This document shows, piece by piece, positions 51,101 to 61,860 of a DNA stretch of 64,000 nucleotides (within the stretch, counting starts at the first letter, position 1; each line of letters begins with the position of its first letter). The notes under the pieces were generated by a model that ran no database searches, was not told the DNA's origin, and saw only the letters and a program-made list of their open reading frames with translations. Made by a program: the position numbers and the translations under genes. This DNA is from Epithemia pelagica (taxonomy: Eukaryota; Bacillariophyta; Bacillariophyceae; Surirellales; Surirellaceae), in contig OX337242.1 of the NCBI GenBank assembly GCA_946965045.2, positions 806,001 to 870,000 on the forward strand, read 5' to 3'.

Positions 51101-53398
51101 GAAGAAGAACAACGACCAGAAGACTTTGAAGTGGGTCAGGATGAAATCGACATGTATGGAAGTGGAAAACACAAAAAAATGCTTCGCCAAAAAAACCGCC
51201 GGGATTTGCTCAATAATTCGCAAACGCCAACTCCACCGGAACGACAACGACGCATGATGGTACATTCCATGCCAGGCATTAATTTTGTCTTGCAACGTGT
51301 CGCACCCATGGCATCCATTGACGAGGCACAACGGGCTCAAACCATGGTTCATTGGTTGGAACGCCAACATCAATTCCCTCACCTCAAACCAACGCGTGAT
51401 ACGTACTTACATGCCCTGACGGCCTGGTGCACGGCCAAGAATCCGTCGCTAGCCGAAACGGCACTCGAAGAATTTTGCGACCATGTTGTGGAACAGCGTG
51501 AGCTACAACAAGAAGAAGGAAAAGAGGGAAAGGACACAAAATGGCAAACAGGGAACAGCAGTAGAATACAGAACCGGTCCCATTACAATGGCGATTCAAA
51601 GAAAACTGATTCGCTCCCTCTTGACCAGCGGCATGTCAATCTAGTCATGGAATCGTGGATGCACCAAAAGTTCCCACGGGCTGGTGAGAAGGCGGCTCGT
51701 GTCATGACACAGTTGGAGCGACTTGATTTGAAGCCCAACGCCAACACTTACAACACACTCTTGTGGGCATTGGCGAAATCGAACGAAACTAGCTTTCGTG
51801 AATTGCCCTCATCGAAAAAGATGCTTCGGAGATGGGAGAAGCCGGACAAGGTGTGGGAAAAGAATGAATACATGCAGCATGTATTCAGGAGGATGGACCA
51901 ACAATGGAAAGATGGGAGTGATCCCATGATGAAGCCGAATGAGACTACCTTTCACGCTCTCATTTATGGAATGTGCCAGTCCGGCAATCCAAAAGCGTTG
52001 CATGAAGTGGAACGTCTCTTGCGAGGTGGCACCATGCAACGAACCTATGACTTACAGCCCACGGTCAAAATGTACAATAGTCTCATGGCGGCATGGATGA
52101 AGTTGGGCAAGCCACACAAGGTCGAATCCGTTTTCAAAAAGCTTCAAGAACCACATGAACAAGCCGGAGCACTATCGTCGTCGAACAAAGACGTTGTGTT
52201 CTTAAAGCCCAGCGCCAATGCTCACACCACTCGATTGCAATCATGGTCCAAAGCCGGTGTTCCCGACCGCGCCTCGCAAGCGCTACGCGAATGGATCATG
52301 GCCGCACAACAGACCGACGACACGAACCATCAAATGAATCAACAAATTCTGCCTCCCGAAGAACTTCCCACCACACAAGCCTTTAATGCTGTCTTGCATG
52401 CATGGTTACGATCCAATCATCCCGAGGCTCCCGCCCGTATCGCCAATGGACTTCGACAAATGTACGAGTTGTCCGATTCTGGAAAATTTCAATGCCGTCC
52501 CGATTTGTTTTCCTATTCGACCGCCCTCTCCGCCCATGCCAAACATGCTCGCAAAGATCCCAATTCTGGAAAGTCTGCGAATAAAATCCTACAAAAGATG
52601 AAGCGAATTGCCAAGGGAGAACCGGAAAAAGACGACGACCCTGTGGAACAACAACATCCCGCCATGTCGCCAACGTACGCGATGGACAACACTCTGGCTT
52701 TACGGAACACTCAGCCAGGTACATTGACGACCAATAAAACCAAGATCCATGGCAAAAAGAAATCGAAAGCTCCAAAGCTGATCCCCAACAAGGAAATGGA
52801 ACCGGACTTGTTTGTGTACGCACATGTTATTTTTGCCTTACTTCGTTCCGCCGGCACCCAGCTCAGGACTCTTGCCAAGGACAGAGACGGCAATAATCCC
52901 TACATTCCAAGCAAACCACCGGGCTCGTGGGAATTGCAACGTGCCCAAATGCTGTTGGATGAACTGGAAGCTGTGGATACCAAAAAGTTTTGGCAAACCA
53001 AGACAACAGCCAAATTCATGGGACAAATTCATCAAGAATTGCAAAACCTACCACCGCCACCGGTGAGAACTCGTAGCATTCATAGTCCTTCGAGTGAATC
53101 CACCACCTGCGGAACAAAGGAAGACTACCGGCACTTGTGGAATGCCTTTCACAGGGCTGAAGACAAGGCCCGAAAGGTTGCCAAGATTCCCCCCATGGGA
53201 GCGATTCTCCATGAGCTCCAGCAGCAGCAAGAACAACGTCAACAATATCATCGTCAACAAAAAGCTCGTTCATCACAGCGGAAACCACACAATCGAGGAA
53301 GGCCGCATCCACACCCCCAACAACAGCATCGTCACTCTCAACGAGAAACGCCGCAACGACCCGAACGTCCGACAAAAGTACAGCACATGAATGACTAA
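48170..53398 (+). CDS. Large pentatricopeptide-repeat (PPR) protein
   Basis: This 1742-aa protein is an RNA-binding helical-repeat protein, of the kind that processes or stabilises organelle transcripts. PPR-type units are visible in NRLAYAMALTWAYAQEGN, LKPNANTYNTLLWALAKS, KPNETTFHALIYGMCQSGN, VKMYNSLMAAWMKLGKPHK, AFNAVLHAWLRSNHPEA and LFSYSTALSAHAKHA. Extensive low-complexity sequence separates them: Ser/Thr/Pro/Gln in the first 450 residues, then a strongly acidic Asp/Glu tract at about 50570-50860. The C-terminus is Gln/Arg-rich. The N-terminus is basic and Ser-rich, compatible with mitochondrial or plastid targeting. No endonuclease or SMR domain seen. The ATG at 48170 is the first in frame. 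The start region is duplicated at 44327. It is a single exon of 5.2 kb. Confidence 0.8.
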   Translation: MTYYRRILLSRSSSCRRRPHRWTPHRWTTTTTMIPQPTTTTLGRTPWSLGFVHQPQGRPIRLAIQTLSTTTTGDKTSTLVQDNQNHNHDDKDQKAAAATTATTPTTSVPPLNLAVDPWSSCSSQRPTLPSSSSSSLPSSMPSFSSNPSASSSTSSASSSSFWQASTLQDRLSETPVGEVTIPQWSAAQTLLQSWIYHKPPSSHHYTTIHCTMIRLLDRMAMELEHHSNHNTATTTTTSRTLLTSVDPQLLEAMVLDWRNQLLSSSSSSSSTTMPLASGTTPLSPLSSSSTLSSTQLLSPVELWQRVQRYWHVGLVQPTAPHCNHVAALLLNAWKQQQQQQQQKSQTPEPFSSSSPSTTTTVEPLWTPPEWAHQNIYQYLHQPPAPPSFSSSGAATTTKNPNSTPTRSVPVHAAVVQELLELWWNHHAASAAAGSSSTSTTNAAAVAGRLYEYWHALQQDYTWATTTNPETAAVLRPTASMYCLVLEALCGGRHQYAAAAAHSGSTTQHSTQPQDTAVRSHQIQTLLRDMRQTCPPRELDARIHARLCQVLAQLPPHLATMTLTKPTTTTKSLAAAATTRTPSTLDELQSEYDSAMKFHSPTSTSAAFRDDEDDDDTSNGANARHRSTTLSYEHVGDAARNMLEDLCHRHYKACKNRFVTNPPRPNAHTLDPHDDSHPHQHVHDNRNSVVRFLRYQPTPQMVAWIWIAHARAGRPDAVMELYEAMKEWTTITQDPTLLPNRLAYAMALTWAYAQEGNESRAKTIVQNVIVNSYYRPHFYMNPLDPQDNDTSQEWLQRLPEGSEDDDDDDDTLQLEEGTAAAGATTLLDDGTNKHLREAVEEEYDEEDDDDDEEEEEEEFDDGMFFDNDDDEEDEDYGTKGAGEDDEDDDDDEDEDDILTRYNVADWYIPDRDHDHPHRGNRTDGLALRSSYSSSAPPAWQAVLSAWETAANVDNPNNPHQTFVRRYYRVWVNRLLSFMEEEQRPEDFEVGQDEIDMYGSGKHKKMLRQKNRRDLLNNSQTPTPPERQRRMMVHSMPGINFVLQRVAPMASIDEAQRAQTMVHWLERQHQFPHLKPTRDTYLHALTAWCTAKNPSLAETALEEFCDHVVEQRELQQEEGKEGKDTKWQTGNSSRIQNRSHYNGDSKKTDSLPLDQRHVNLVMESWMHQKFPRAGEKAARVMTQLERLDLKPNANTYNTLLWALAKSNETSFRELPSSKKMLRRWEKPDKVWEKNEYMQHVFRRMDQQWKDGSDPMMKPNETTFHALIYGMCQSGNPKALHEVERLLRGGTMQRTYDLQPTVKMYNSLMAAWMKLGKPHKVESVFKKLQEPHEQAGALSSSNKDVVFLKPSANAHTTRLQSWSKAGVPDRASQALREWIMAAQQTDDTNHQMNQQILPPEELPTTQAFNAVLHAWLRSNHPEAPARIANGLRQMYELSDSGKFQCRPDLFSYSTALSAHAKHARKDPNSGKSANKILQKMKRIAKGEPEKDDDPVEQQHPAMSPTYAMDNTLALRNTQPGTLTTNKTKIHGKKKSKAPKLIPNKEMEPDLFVYAHVIFALLRSAGTQLRTLAKDRDGNNPYIPSKPPGSWELQRAQMLLDELEAVDTKKFWQTKTTAKFMGQIHQELQNLPPPPVRTRSIHSPSSESTTCGTKEDYRHLWNAFHRAEDKARKVAKIPPMGAILHELQQQQEQRQQYHRQQKARSSQRKPHNRGRPHPHPQQQHRHSQRETPQRPERPTKVQHMND

Positions 53399-53965
53399 AA
53401 CATCGACTCTATTGCTCCGATGGAACAATGAAACATGACTGGACGATTGCGAGTGTGTACCGTAGTGGCAGGAAGGCCGTTAAATGGCACTTTGACAAAC
53501 ATTCTATAAAGGAAGAAGTCTATAGAGATCGTTTGGTAATGCCCGTGGTCTTGTTGTTAGAAATCGGTTTACGGCATGGATCGGTCCATACGAAAACTCT
53601 ACCAGAGTACTACCTAGAAACAAAGAAACTTGGATCACATAGTAGAGTGGAGGACAGTGGTTACACAAGATATTCGTTTACCTTCATGTGAAACGAAAGC
53701 AACAGTTTCGTTCCAGCTGTCGTTCCTGGTGGAGCAGTACGTGTTTGGTTACAGAGACTGAATCATGTGTGCCCACACGTTTCGCGCGTCATGGAATCCT
53801 CACGGCACTTTGAAAGAAAGCGCATTGAGGGTGTGGTGGAACAGTAAGACCCTGCGGACAGGAAGTGTGGTGGTGGGGGCATATGGACAACTGTGTTGTT
53901 GTTGTTGTTGGAAATGACATTGTTCCATGACGCGCAAGAAAACTGATTCCATGTTTCTGCTTTGT
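53399..53965. other. Spacer between convergent genes
   Basis: Between the 3' ends of the PPR gene (plus) and the MATE gene (minus). Only short frames without domains. Confidence 0.4.
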
Positions 53966-55786
53966 TTAGGTTGCGTCCGAAGGAGAGGTGCTGCTTCCGG
54001 GTGGTGGTGATTGGGTCTGCTGCCGTAAGACGGCCCAAATTCCCGTTTTACTTTCGACACGGATCAGACCGGCCACAACTTGAGTGGCCATAAAGGCGGC
54101 CAAGGCCCACCAAATTTGTGCAATGGACAGACTGCCCGTCGTTTGTCGAACGATGGCCAAGGTCGTCAAACACGCAATATTGGCCATCCACATGACCGTC
54201 ATGGAATAGACCCAATCCAATCCTCCCATGACAATTCCATTGACGGGATAGGCCAATCCTTTGAGGACTTGCGTAATCAAGACAACGGGAAAAATTAAGA
54301 GGGCAGCCTGTTGAATGGCAGGATTGGTGGTCAATCCGGCCACGACGGCATGTCGACGAATCCATGTGAGGAGAGACAAGAGGAAGGCGACCATACCACC
54401 CGACCACAAGGAGGTTTGAATCAAGTGTCGGACAATGCGACTCTTTTTGTTCTTGGGTGTCCTGGTCGAGGACAATTCTCGAGCTAGTAAGGTTTGGACA
54501 GCAACGGCCACGGCTTCACAAATTTGTGTCGTGGCGACACCCAGTTGAAAGGTGAGATTGTAGGCGGCCGCTGCCACAGATCCCAAGACGGCCGCTTGTC
54601 GGGCACAAATGGTATAGGCCAAGACTTTACCGACGGTACGGACCAAGACCAATCCACCGGCACGGACATATTGTTGCAAACTTTGTTTCAAGGCGGGCCA
54701 CTGACCGGCAATGCGAATGGGTACTCGTCGATGCAAGGCCAACAACAAGGGAATCAAGGCGATATATTGTGCCAGAGCCGTACCGGCGGCGGCACCCGAA
54801 GCGCCCCATTTCGCCACAAAAATGAAGAGAGGATCCAAAATACCATTGAGGGAACAAAAGACCAAACTATAGACCAAGGGAGTTGTGGTATCGCCCAACC
54901 CCCGAAAAGTACCATTGGTGACCAACCACAATGTGGCGGCCGGAGTCCCCACGGCTCGCAGTTGCAAATACGACACGGCCGAATGCCACATGGACGAAGC
55001 CGGTGTCAAGCCCATGGATCGTGTAATACCGCGACAAAAGACGGTATAAATCACCAATTGGACCAAGCCGACCGTCGTGGCCAACAACAAGGCGGAACTC
55101 ACGGCAATACTCAACTCGTTCGTGGCTTGTTGTTCTTGTTCTTGTGCATCTGGTAATGACTGTTCTTCCGTGCCATTGGATGCGGTGGTCGTGGTTGTGG
55201 TTGTGGGTTGTTGACTGGCCACGAGAGAAATGCTGGTTCGTAAGAGGGGATCGTTGTAGAGTTTGGACACGGCATAATGGGCGGAAATGGCCACTCCGGC
55301 ACCTCCCAAAATTTCTGGTCCCAACCGTCCCAAATACGCCGTATCCATGAGGGCTGCCAAGGGTTCGGCCGCCAATTGAATCAAGGCGGGACCACCAATC
55401 GTGACAAATTCACGCGTCAATCCACGACGTTCGTCGCGGGTCAAACCAGTTTCGTCGGGTCCAGTGTCATCATTCTTCTGGTGGGCGTCGGCGGAACTGT
55501 GCAACCACGTTGCAGCTCGATCTGGACAAGGACCACCAGCAGATTTTCGGCCCACCACACTCCAGGAAAGGCCACAGGGGGACCGTGACGGGTAGTGGTG
55601 GTGGTTCCTTTGGAGGAGAGAGCGGCTCGTCCGTGATATCGAAAAGGCTGTCACGACGACCAAGTTGGGTAGTACGGTTGTTGTTGTGGAATCATAGATG
55701 CAGAGTACGCAGCAAATCCATGCCAATAATCGCCTATGGTCCAAGAACGAATGCAAGAATTGAGCCTGGTTCCTTCTCATGGTCAT
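53966..55786 (-). CDS. MATE-family transporter, probably plastid-targeted
   Basis: This 606-aa protein is a 12-helix antiporter of the multidrug and toxic compound extrusion family (DinF-like branch, as in plant chloroplast MATEs). The first repeat starts FVTIGGPALIQLAAEPLAALMDTAYLG, with the usual Asp of the MDTAYLG segment. TFRGLGDTTTPL and GASGAAAGTALAQ are also family-typical, and the second half mirrors the first. The N-terminus is a signal peptide followed by VVTAFSISRTSRS. Phe just after a cleavable Ala, followed by basic/hydroxylated residues, is the bipartite plastid signal of diatoms. A Thr/Gln/Glu-rich loop (about 55125-55220) interrupts the early helices. The substrate is unknown. 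The ATG at 55786 is the first; another Met follows two codons later. Confidence 0.88.
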   Translation of the reverse strand: MTMRRNQAQFLHSFLDHRRLLAWICCVLCIYDSTTTTVLPNLVVVTAFSISRTSRSLLQRNHHHYPSRSPCGLSWSVVGRKSAGGPCPDRAATWLHSSADAHQKNDDTGPDETGLTRDERRGLTREFVTIGGPALIQLAAEPLAALMDTAYLGRLGPEILGGAGVAISAHYAVSKLYNDPLLRTSISLVASQQPTTTTTTTASNGTEEQSLPDAQEQEQQATNELSIAVSSALLLATTVGLVQLVIYTVFCRGITRSMGLTPASSMWHSAVSYLQLRAVGTPAATLWLVTNGTFRGLGDTTTPLVYSLVFCSLNGILDPLFIFVAKWGASGAAAGTALAQYIALIPLLLALHRRVPIRIAGQWPALKQSLQQYVRAGGLVLVRTVGKVLAYTICARQAAVLGSVAAAAYNLTFQLGVATTQICEAVAVAVQTLLARELSSTRTPKNKKSRIVRHLIQTSLWSGGMVAFLLSLLTWIRRHAVVAGLTTNPAIQQAALLIFPVVLITQVLKGLAYPVNGIVMGGLDWVYSMTVMWMANIACLTTLAIVRQTTGSLSIAQIWWALAAFMATQVVAGLIRVESKTGIWAVLRQQTQSPPPGSSTSPSDAT

Positions 55787-57770
55787 GGTTGCCCTTTAGA
55801 TATCATAGATGATGGAATCGAATGAAGGGTGATGGCATCGGAATTTTTTTCGGTGCGTACGAGCGCGTCTAAAAGCGACCAGAGGTCGCTCATAGGGATC
55901 CGACTCAACTATGGCGTGCGAATGCGATATGGAGATAGAGGCATCCCGTACGAATACCTCTGCGTCTGCGTGCTTGTTACACTCCTATCTATCCCTAGCA
56001 AGACGAACCAGAATCCTCGAATGTGTGGATATCAGACCTTGTTCATATAGTGTTTAGTGTTGTTTTCTGGATAGATGTGTGTGGTTCACATTCCTTCCAA
56101 AACGACGCACGGCCTAAGGTTACCTAGGTAGACGTAGACCAGATCTAACGACCAAGAAGACGATGAGAACCAAAGAGAGAGGGGGTCGCAAACGAAAAGG
56201 ATAGCAAGATGTCTCCATGGTTTTTCTTTGTCCAAGTTGGAGAGAGGCAAGGGTCACCATTATTTCCCTTTGTGTGTTAATCATCGACTTGAATGAGTCC
56301 GTTTTTGTGGGGCAAGCCACTCCCCCTCCGCGAATAAATTCTTATTCTCCTGTTTTCCTTCAAGTACGTACATTCTCATGTCTCCTTCATTTTCATTGCA
56401 GTGTCGATGAGCTAGGTAGTACTGACTCTTCGGCGCATAGCGATGGATTCTAGAGAGGTAACTAAACGAGTGTTTGGACATGGCGGGACAATGTTGCGGC
56501 CAAGAACGACTTTGGTCGATGGGTCCCGTTCGATGGGAACTTGATCATTGTGTATGGCGAACGTTTGCATGGCGTCCTCGTTCGCAGGTCGTCAGCAGTG
56601 TTAGTCATCCCAGAGTCCTCAACGTTCGACCACATATCGTTACGAACCTTGAAGCTGTGGGTTCTCGAGCTGGATATCGATTATCGATAGGAGAAGAGAG
56701 AAAGAGGCAGCCTGTTTTCGCCATCTGCCACGTTCACGAGATCTCGGGAGGTGTCTGGAGACGAGAAGAGGAGGCGGATGACGGGTCCATAATAAGATAT
56801 AGCAAAAGCTCGAGTCTCTACACTCTTAGCGACAATTTCACTCGTCTCGCTACGATTAGGTAGTAGGTAGACAAATCTCGTCGGACGGTGATCGATCGAT
56901 CGTATGTGTTTTTTGTATGTGTTTTGTTTGTGAGTTTTTCATGTTACACATAACACATTCCCCCTTTGATGGTGATCGTGCGACTTGGGAATCCCTCCTT
57001 CCTATTTCCGATCTCCTCTAGGTCAATGTTTGGACCAAGCTCCATGAGCCCCCAAACCCCAAATGGTAGAGCACACATGCCCTTAGCAGATGGCATCGGA
57101 ATTCGTTCACCAATCACCACATGTGAACTCTATCACTCGTTGCACGTTAATGCGCGAGGCTCAAACCCTTCATGAAGGACTGGGCCAGCCTACAATGCAG
57201 TGTATCGCCTCTAGGTAGTAGGCGTGATACGACCAAGAAGTATCGATTATCGATCAATTATTCTCCGGATAAGGCGACCACGATCATGTGAGAGGCAAAA
57301 AGAGTACGAATACTACAGCCGAACCGCGTTGGAGAGTCCCGACCATCCGAAATGGACCATGGACCATGGTGGAACTGGAATCACGATGCGCGAGCATGGG
57401 AGTCCCGCGCATTGGAGGACGTAGCGCATAGCCGCCTCCTCTAGAACACTCGTCAACGTCAACGACAACGCCTCTTCTTGGTAAGTCATAATGGTAATGC
57501 AAGCGCCTCGCCAGCATGCATACATGTGGACTGGATACTGGATGTGCTTACTTGTTCGTATCTACTCTCCACGAACACGAATACATTCATATCTCTGATC
57601 TCTGGGTTCTGGATAGTGAATGGCGTAGCTAGAGAGCATTGTTGCCGCTGGCGCCGCGCCTGCAGGTACAGTGGAATCACGAATCACGGAACAGATTAGC
57701 CAGTGACAAACAACGACAGAAGAACCCAGTATGGAGAATCGCGAAAGCCTCTCTTCCACTCGAAATAATA
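55787..57770. other. Two-kilobase spacer
   Basis: Holds the MATE promoter. Open frames here, for example 56474-56863, show no domain or biased codon use. The motif TATCGATTATCGAT occurs at about 56680 and 57241. A tRNA-like stretch near 57060-57175 does not fold properly. Confidence 0.4.
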
Positions 57771-58041
57771 TCTACCGTAATATCCGGTAGATAAGCTCCA
57801 GCGGAAGTTAAGCTCCAGTAGTCATTTTGTGTGTACATTTTCAATTCTTTCTCGCTCTAAGGGAGTAACGTACTAATGGAACATATAGTGAGAAACTGCA
57901 GTAAAAGGATAGACTAGGCGCCAAAATTGACGGAATCCTACTTTTCAATAATACTCCTAGTAGTTTTTCGGAAGTTAAGCTCCACCACCCAGTGTTTTCA
58001 TGGACATTCCGTGGTGCTTATCTACCGGATATTACGGTAGA
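57771..58041. mobile_element. MITE-like element with perfect 26-bp inverted repeats
   Basis: The ends 57771-57796 and 58016-58041 are exact reverse complements over 26 bp (TCTACCGTAATATCCGGTAG...). Inside, a 16-bp CGGAAGTTAAGCTCCA occurs at 57802-57817 and again at 57969-57984 in direct orientation. There is no ORF of note in the 271 bp. Size and structure fit a non-autonomous DNA transposon. No target-site duplication is evident. It lies about 290 bp upstream of the U-box gene start. Confidence 0.75.
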
Positions 58042-58332
58042 ATCAATCTTGTTTGCGACGCCTCCTGGTTGCACGATAAAAGCATTGTCGCGTTATTCGA
58101 TTGCTTTCTCAAAAGTTGACACTTTCGCCACATACTGCCTCTTCGCAATTTTTTGGTTGTTCCAAGGAAAACAACACTATCAGCCGACCCATCATTTTCC
58201 CCCCTTCTCGTCCCATTCTCATTTCTTCTCCTCGTCTTCTTCTTCAGTTTATTGCTTGTCACTTGTCAACGCATTCGCGTCGTCACAAAACCCAGGTAAC
58301 CTTTTTCTCATTCACATCCAACGAACTGAACC

Positions 58333-59016
58333 ATGTCATCCGCCGCCACTTGCACATCTTCGTCGACACCACACGCTGATTCGACGCTTCCGACGACCGA
58401 CGACATCAGCTCCACACCGGTTGTGGAGATTCCTCAAGAATATACCTGTCCCATTACCCAAGAACTCATGGTGGATCCAGTCATTAGTCGATACGGTCAA
58501 TCCTACGAACGCAAGGCGATTATTGAATGGTTGGCATCGGGGACGCACGACTGTCCCTTGACGCGACAACCTCTCAGTTTGGCCAATCTGGTCACCAATC
58601 ATCGCTTGCGTGCTCAAATTGAAGGGTGGTGTGATCGGCAAGGCATGGTCAGTCCCATTGAAGCTCAAAAACAACTCAAGCGACTGCAAAAACAAAAGGC
58701 CAAACAAGAACAAGGCGGAAGCGCCAGTGACATGGACGAAGAAGAAAGCAGTGACGAAGAAGAATTTGTCTGTCACGCCTTTTTGGATCTACCGGGCATG
58801 CTTGGCAAGGCTGGTGCTGCTGCTACCGATGGAAGTACCGATCGTTTGTCTGACGATGGGGAAGAACTCACCGAAGTGCGGGTGCGACGCGTTGTCGTGG
58901 TACCACCTTCTGTGGAACGCCAAAGCAATACTTACCGAAGCAATACCGATACGGCCGAACAACAACAGAAACGACGATCCTTCTTGTCCCGATGGAGAAG
59001 ACGGGCTTCCTCCTAA
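58333..59016 (+). CDS. U-box domain protein (probable E3 ubiquitin ligase)
   Basis: 227 aa. The U-box lies at about residues 34-105: IPQEYTCPITQELMVDPVI, GQSYERKAIIEWLASG and CPLTRQPLSLANLVTNHRLR are the conserved core of this RING-like fold, which binds the ubiquitin-conjugating enzyme. A Lys/Gln-rich helix, an acidic patch (DEEESSDEEEF) and an Arg-rich tail follow. There are no ARM, WD40 or TPR repeats, so the substrate-binding part is not recognisable. The ATG at 58333 is the first in frame. A MITE-like element sits just upstream. Confidence 0.87.
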   Translation: MSSAATCTSSSTPHADSTLPTTDDISSTPVVEIPQEYTCPITQELMVDPVISRYGQSYERKAIIEWLASGTHDCPLTRQPLSLANLVTNHRLRAQIEGWCDRQGMVSPIEAQKQLKRLQKQKAKQEQGGSASDMDEEESSDEEEFVCHAFLDLPGMLGKAGAAATDGSTDRLSDDGEELTEVRVRRVVVVPPSVERQSNTYRSNTDTAEQQQKRRSFLSRWRRRASS

Positions 59017-59746
59017 GGGGTGCCATGGAGATGTCTGTACAGTCTTTTTGTCTCTTTGTTCTAAAGTCGTTCCGGAAGGAGATGTTTCTTTTCGTTCCAG
59101 GAATGGAATGCGCTACCGATTGCTAATTCTACTACTTCTTCTTGCCAATGGGTGTGTGTGTGATCCTGTAATATCTTGTTCCCGTGGCGGTTTCGAACTT
59201 CATGGTGTCGCAGGACCGAGACGAACCGTCTTGTCACAGAGCCCACCGTGACATACTGGAAGATGTGGTACCTACTTTCTAATAATAGCTAGCAACAATA
59301 GAGGACGGGATAGAACCTCGATACTAACTATATAACAATACTTGTGGCCTTTTCATTTTCAAAAGGATTGTTGCCTCGAACGATGAAGAGGAATAGGGCC
59401 AGTTTTAACTCTACTTTTATCGCTGATCGCCATACTGTGGGGATCCATCCAACGTCGACCTTTACACCGCAAACCCAATATCTCCATTTCACAATTCCCA
59501 CCAAGTCGAACACAAAAACACTGTGTACAAGGACGACTTTTCTTCTCCTCTCCAATTCTGCCCGCCAAACAAGAACTACACCAGGAACTGGGATAGTGTC
59601 GGACCATTGACGGTGGTTGTCGCAAGAGCTTCGCAGAGCATTTTAAAGCGTTTAACGGGTCTCCCAAGTTTGCAGAGAACTTTTTGCAGAATTCCTTCTC
59701 ATGGCTTGTTCGAATGGATGGGGTGTTGTCTTGGTTCACCATACGA
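59017..59746. other. Spacer between convergent genes
   Basis: Between the 3' ends of the U-box gene (plus) and the glycosyltransferase gene (minus). No conserved ORF, repeat or RNA gene seen. Confidence 0.4.
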
Positions 59747-61860
59747 TTACCCGCGATCCACATAGACATATTGGATCTTATCGTAATCCAGACCCATACG
59801 GTTGCTTCTCAAGGCTGGCAAAAATTCCTGCATCATGGGTCGTCCCACAAATTTACACAAGTTATGTTCGACCCTTTGTTCTTTGGTATGAATTCCAAAG
59901 GTTTCAAAGAATTTGGTCGTCGTCCGGACTTGGCCCAATCCATACGTGTGCAACTCGTCATGAGGCCATTCCGATGGCGGATACTCCCGAGGGGCCATGC
60001 CAATAATGGTATTGAGTCGTTTCATGGCTGCCGTCCCGGCACCATGGTACAAATGATTGTTTTCCCAAAACATGGGAACCGTCCGACGCTTATGCGTTGT
60101 GTCCTGGGAGGCGTAAATGTGAAAACACGTTCCTCGTTCCGCTGTGTATCATAATAATAATATCCAATCCAAAACAGGGGCGGACAACAGTTGTCAGGGG
60201 TGTCGTCGGAATTGAGAAAAGATGCAGCGTGAGTAGTCGTTCGTTGGCCAGTGGCATGTTTGTCTCCTTTCCTTTGTGGTACAAGATCATGGGAGGAGAA
60301 CTCAAGTTGGTACTTACGAGTATAATAGTCGTATCCGTATGTGAACCCTCGCAATCCAATGGATATTTCTTCCCTGTACACAAATGTTCATCCAACCAAA
60401 TGATACCAGATAAGAGACGATCCAGCAAGAGGGAGGATTCATGGAGTGAGCACGTTTCCAATGAATAAAGAATGATACACCACCCAATAATAGAATACGT
60501 ACCCTTGAAAGATCATGGGTAGATATTGATCGTACGGCACTTGCAAGACAAAATGTCCTCGCGCAAAACTATATCCAGCTGCCCAAAAGGGTTCCAGGAC
60601 AGGTTGTCCATGAATGCCAGGAACTCCTTCTGGTTGCTGTCCATGTCGCAAATGTCTGTTTTCTCCCCCACCTTCATAGTCGGATTTGCACATAATGGGT
60701 CGCGACGCACTAAGACCGACATGGGTGACCGGGTCAATCCGCTTGTGAATGTCCGACAAGTACGCTGTCAACACGGCATATTCATTGTTGGCGGACTTCC
60801 ATTGCCGAATAATGTCATCATCCCAATCTTGAGTAAATCGGACATGCGAATCGACTTGCATGGCATAATATTCTCCTCGATACATGCGATGAGCCAAATG
60901 TCGGGCAAAGACGGGTCCGACGGCCAATTGAGCATCCAAATGATAATAATCCATCAAGTGACGGTATTTACACAAAACTTGGTCCGGATCTTGACTGCAG
61001 GGAGTAGGTGGTGTCAAACAGGGTTCATCCGTGCCCGAAATGGATTGGTCAATGACCGCCACTCGAATGCGTTCGGGATATTTGGCACGTTCGTAGATAT
61101 CTTGCACCGTCGGAGTACATTCGTAATCCCGATAGCTTGCCACACTGCAATAAATGGTTTCTCGCATGGACGATTCGTCGTCTTTTTCTCCCGTGGCCGC
61201 CACCTTGGCATAGGATCCAATCATGGAGGCTTCTTGCGGTGTCATGATGCGAGTGCCATTGCCCAAAAATTCTCGCACCGAATGACTGGCATTGTACACA
61301 GACGCATAGACGTCTCCCCAGAATTGAGGAACCACGAGAGATCGCGGAATATTCTGAGGAATTTGGGAGGGATCGTTCACCAATTCCAATCCAGGATGAC
61401 GAATCGTTTCCATATCGGCCTTGGTCACATGCAAAGGAAAAGAATGATGCTGCATTTCTTCCACGTTCGTAATCGTACGACTACGACTGAAAGCTTGTCC
61501 ATTGGTCTTGCGAGGAGATGCGTTCTGAGATTTGGGTTGGAGAGGATGATCCTCCAAGGTTCGAACGACCTGGCTGGGAGGAGAGTCCTGCTTCAGCTCC
61601 TGTTGGTCCGATGGAGGACTTGGATGATGATTGCGTGAGAGTTTTTCATACGTCAAAAGCGTCACCATCATATAAATGACCAACAAGGTCAAAAAGGCAT
61701 ACAAATAGGGACGATCCAATTGACTACTGACAGTCGATGCCGCACTGGGAGCATTCCGTCGTCGACTGCGATGCGTCCGAGAGGACTTGGACTTGCGTCC
61801 ACTGCCGCCATTGGTGGGGACAGTGACGGAAGGCGCCGGAACCGTCGATGGCAACAACAT
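59747..61860 (-). CDS. GT60-like GlcNAc transferase, type II membrane protein, three exons
   Basis: Exons are 61860-60503, 60373-60318 (56 bp) and 60141-59747, with GT-AG introns of 129 and 176 bp. Phases fit and give 602 aa. A short basic N-terminus and a membrane helix (YLYAFLTLLVIYMMVTLL) mark a Golgi-type type II protein. The catalytic part shows IYCSVASYRDYECTPTVQDI, the metal-binding QVDSHVRFTQDWD, and CKSDYEGGG. Next come FWAAGYSFARGHFV and, across intron 1, FQGEEISIGLRGFTYGYD; this continues over intron 2 into YYTPERGTCFHIY. These are hallmarks of family GT60, which adds GlcNAc to Ser/Thr or hydroxyproline of proteins. The hydroxyproline link is of interest since a prolyl 4-hydroxylase-like gene lies in the same window, but no direct connection is shown. 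Splice sites are inferred from motif continuity. Confidence 0.82.

Noticed and set aside
57060-57175. tRNA-like stretch (TGGTAGAGCAC ... TTAGCAG ... GCTCAAACCC)
   Set aside because: Pieces resemble a D-loop, an anticodon loop for Ala and a T-loop. But there is no matching D-stem, the T-stem has at most four pairs, and no acceptor stem closes.
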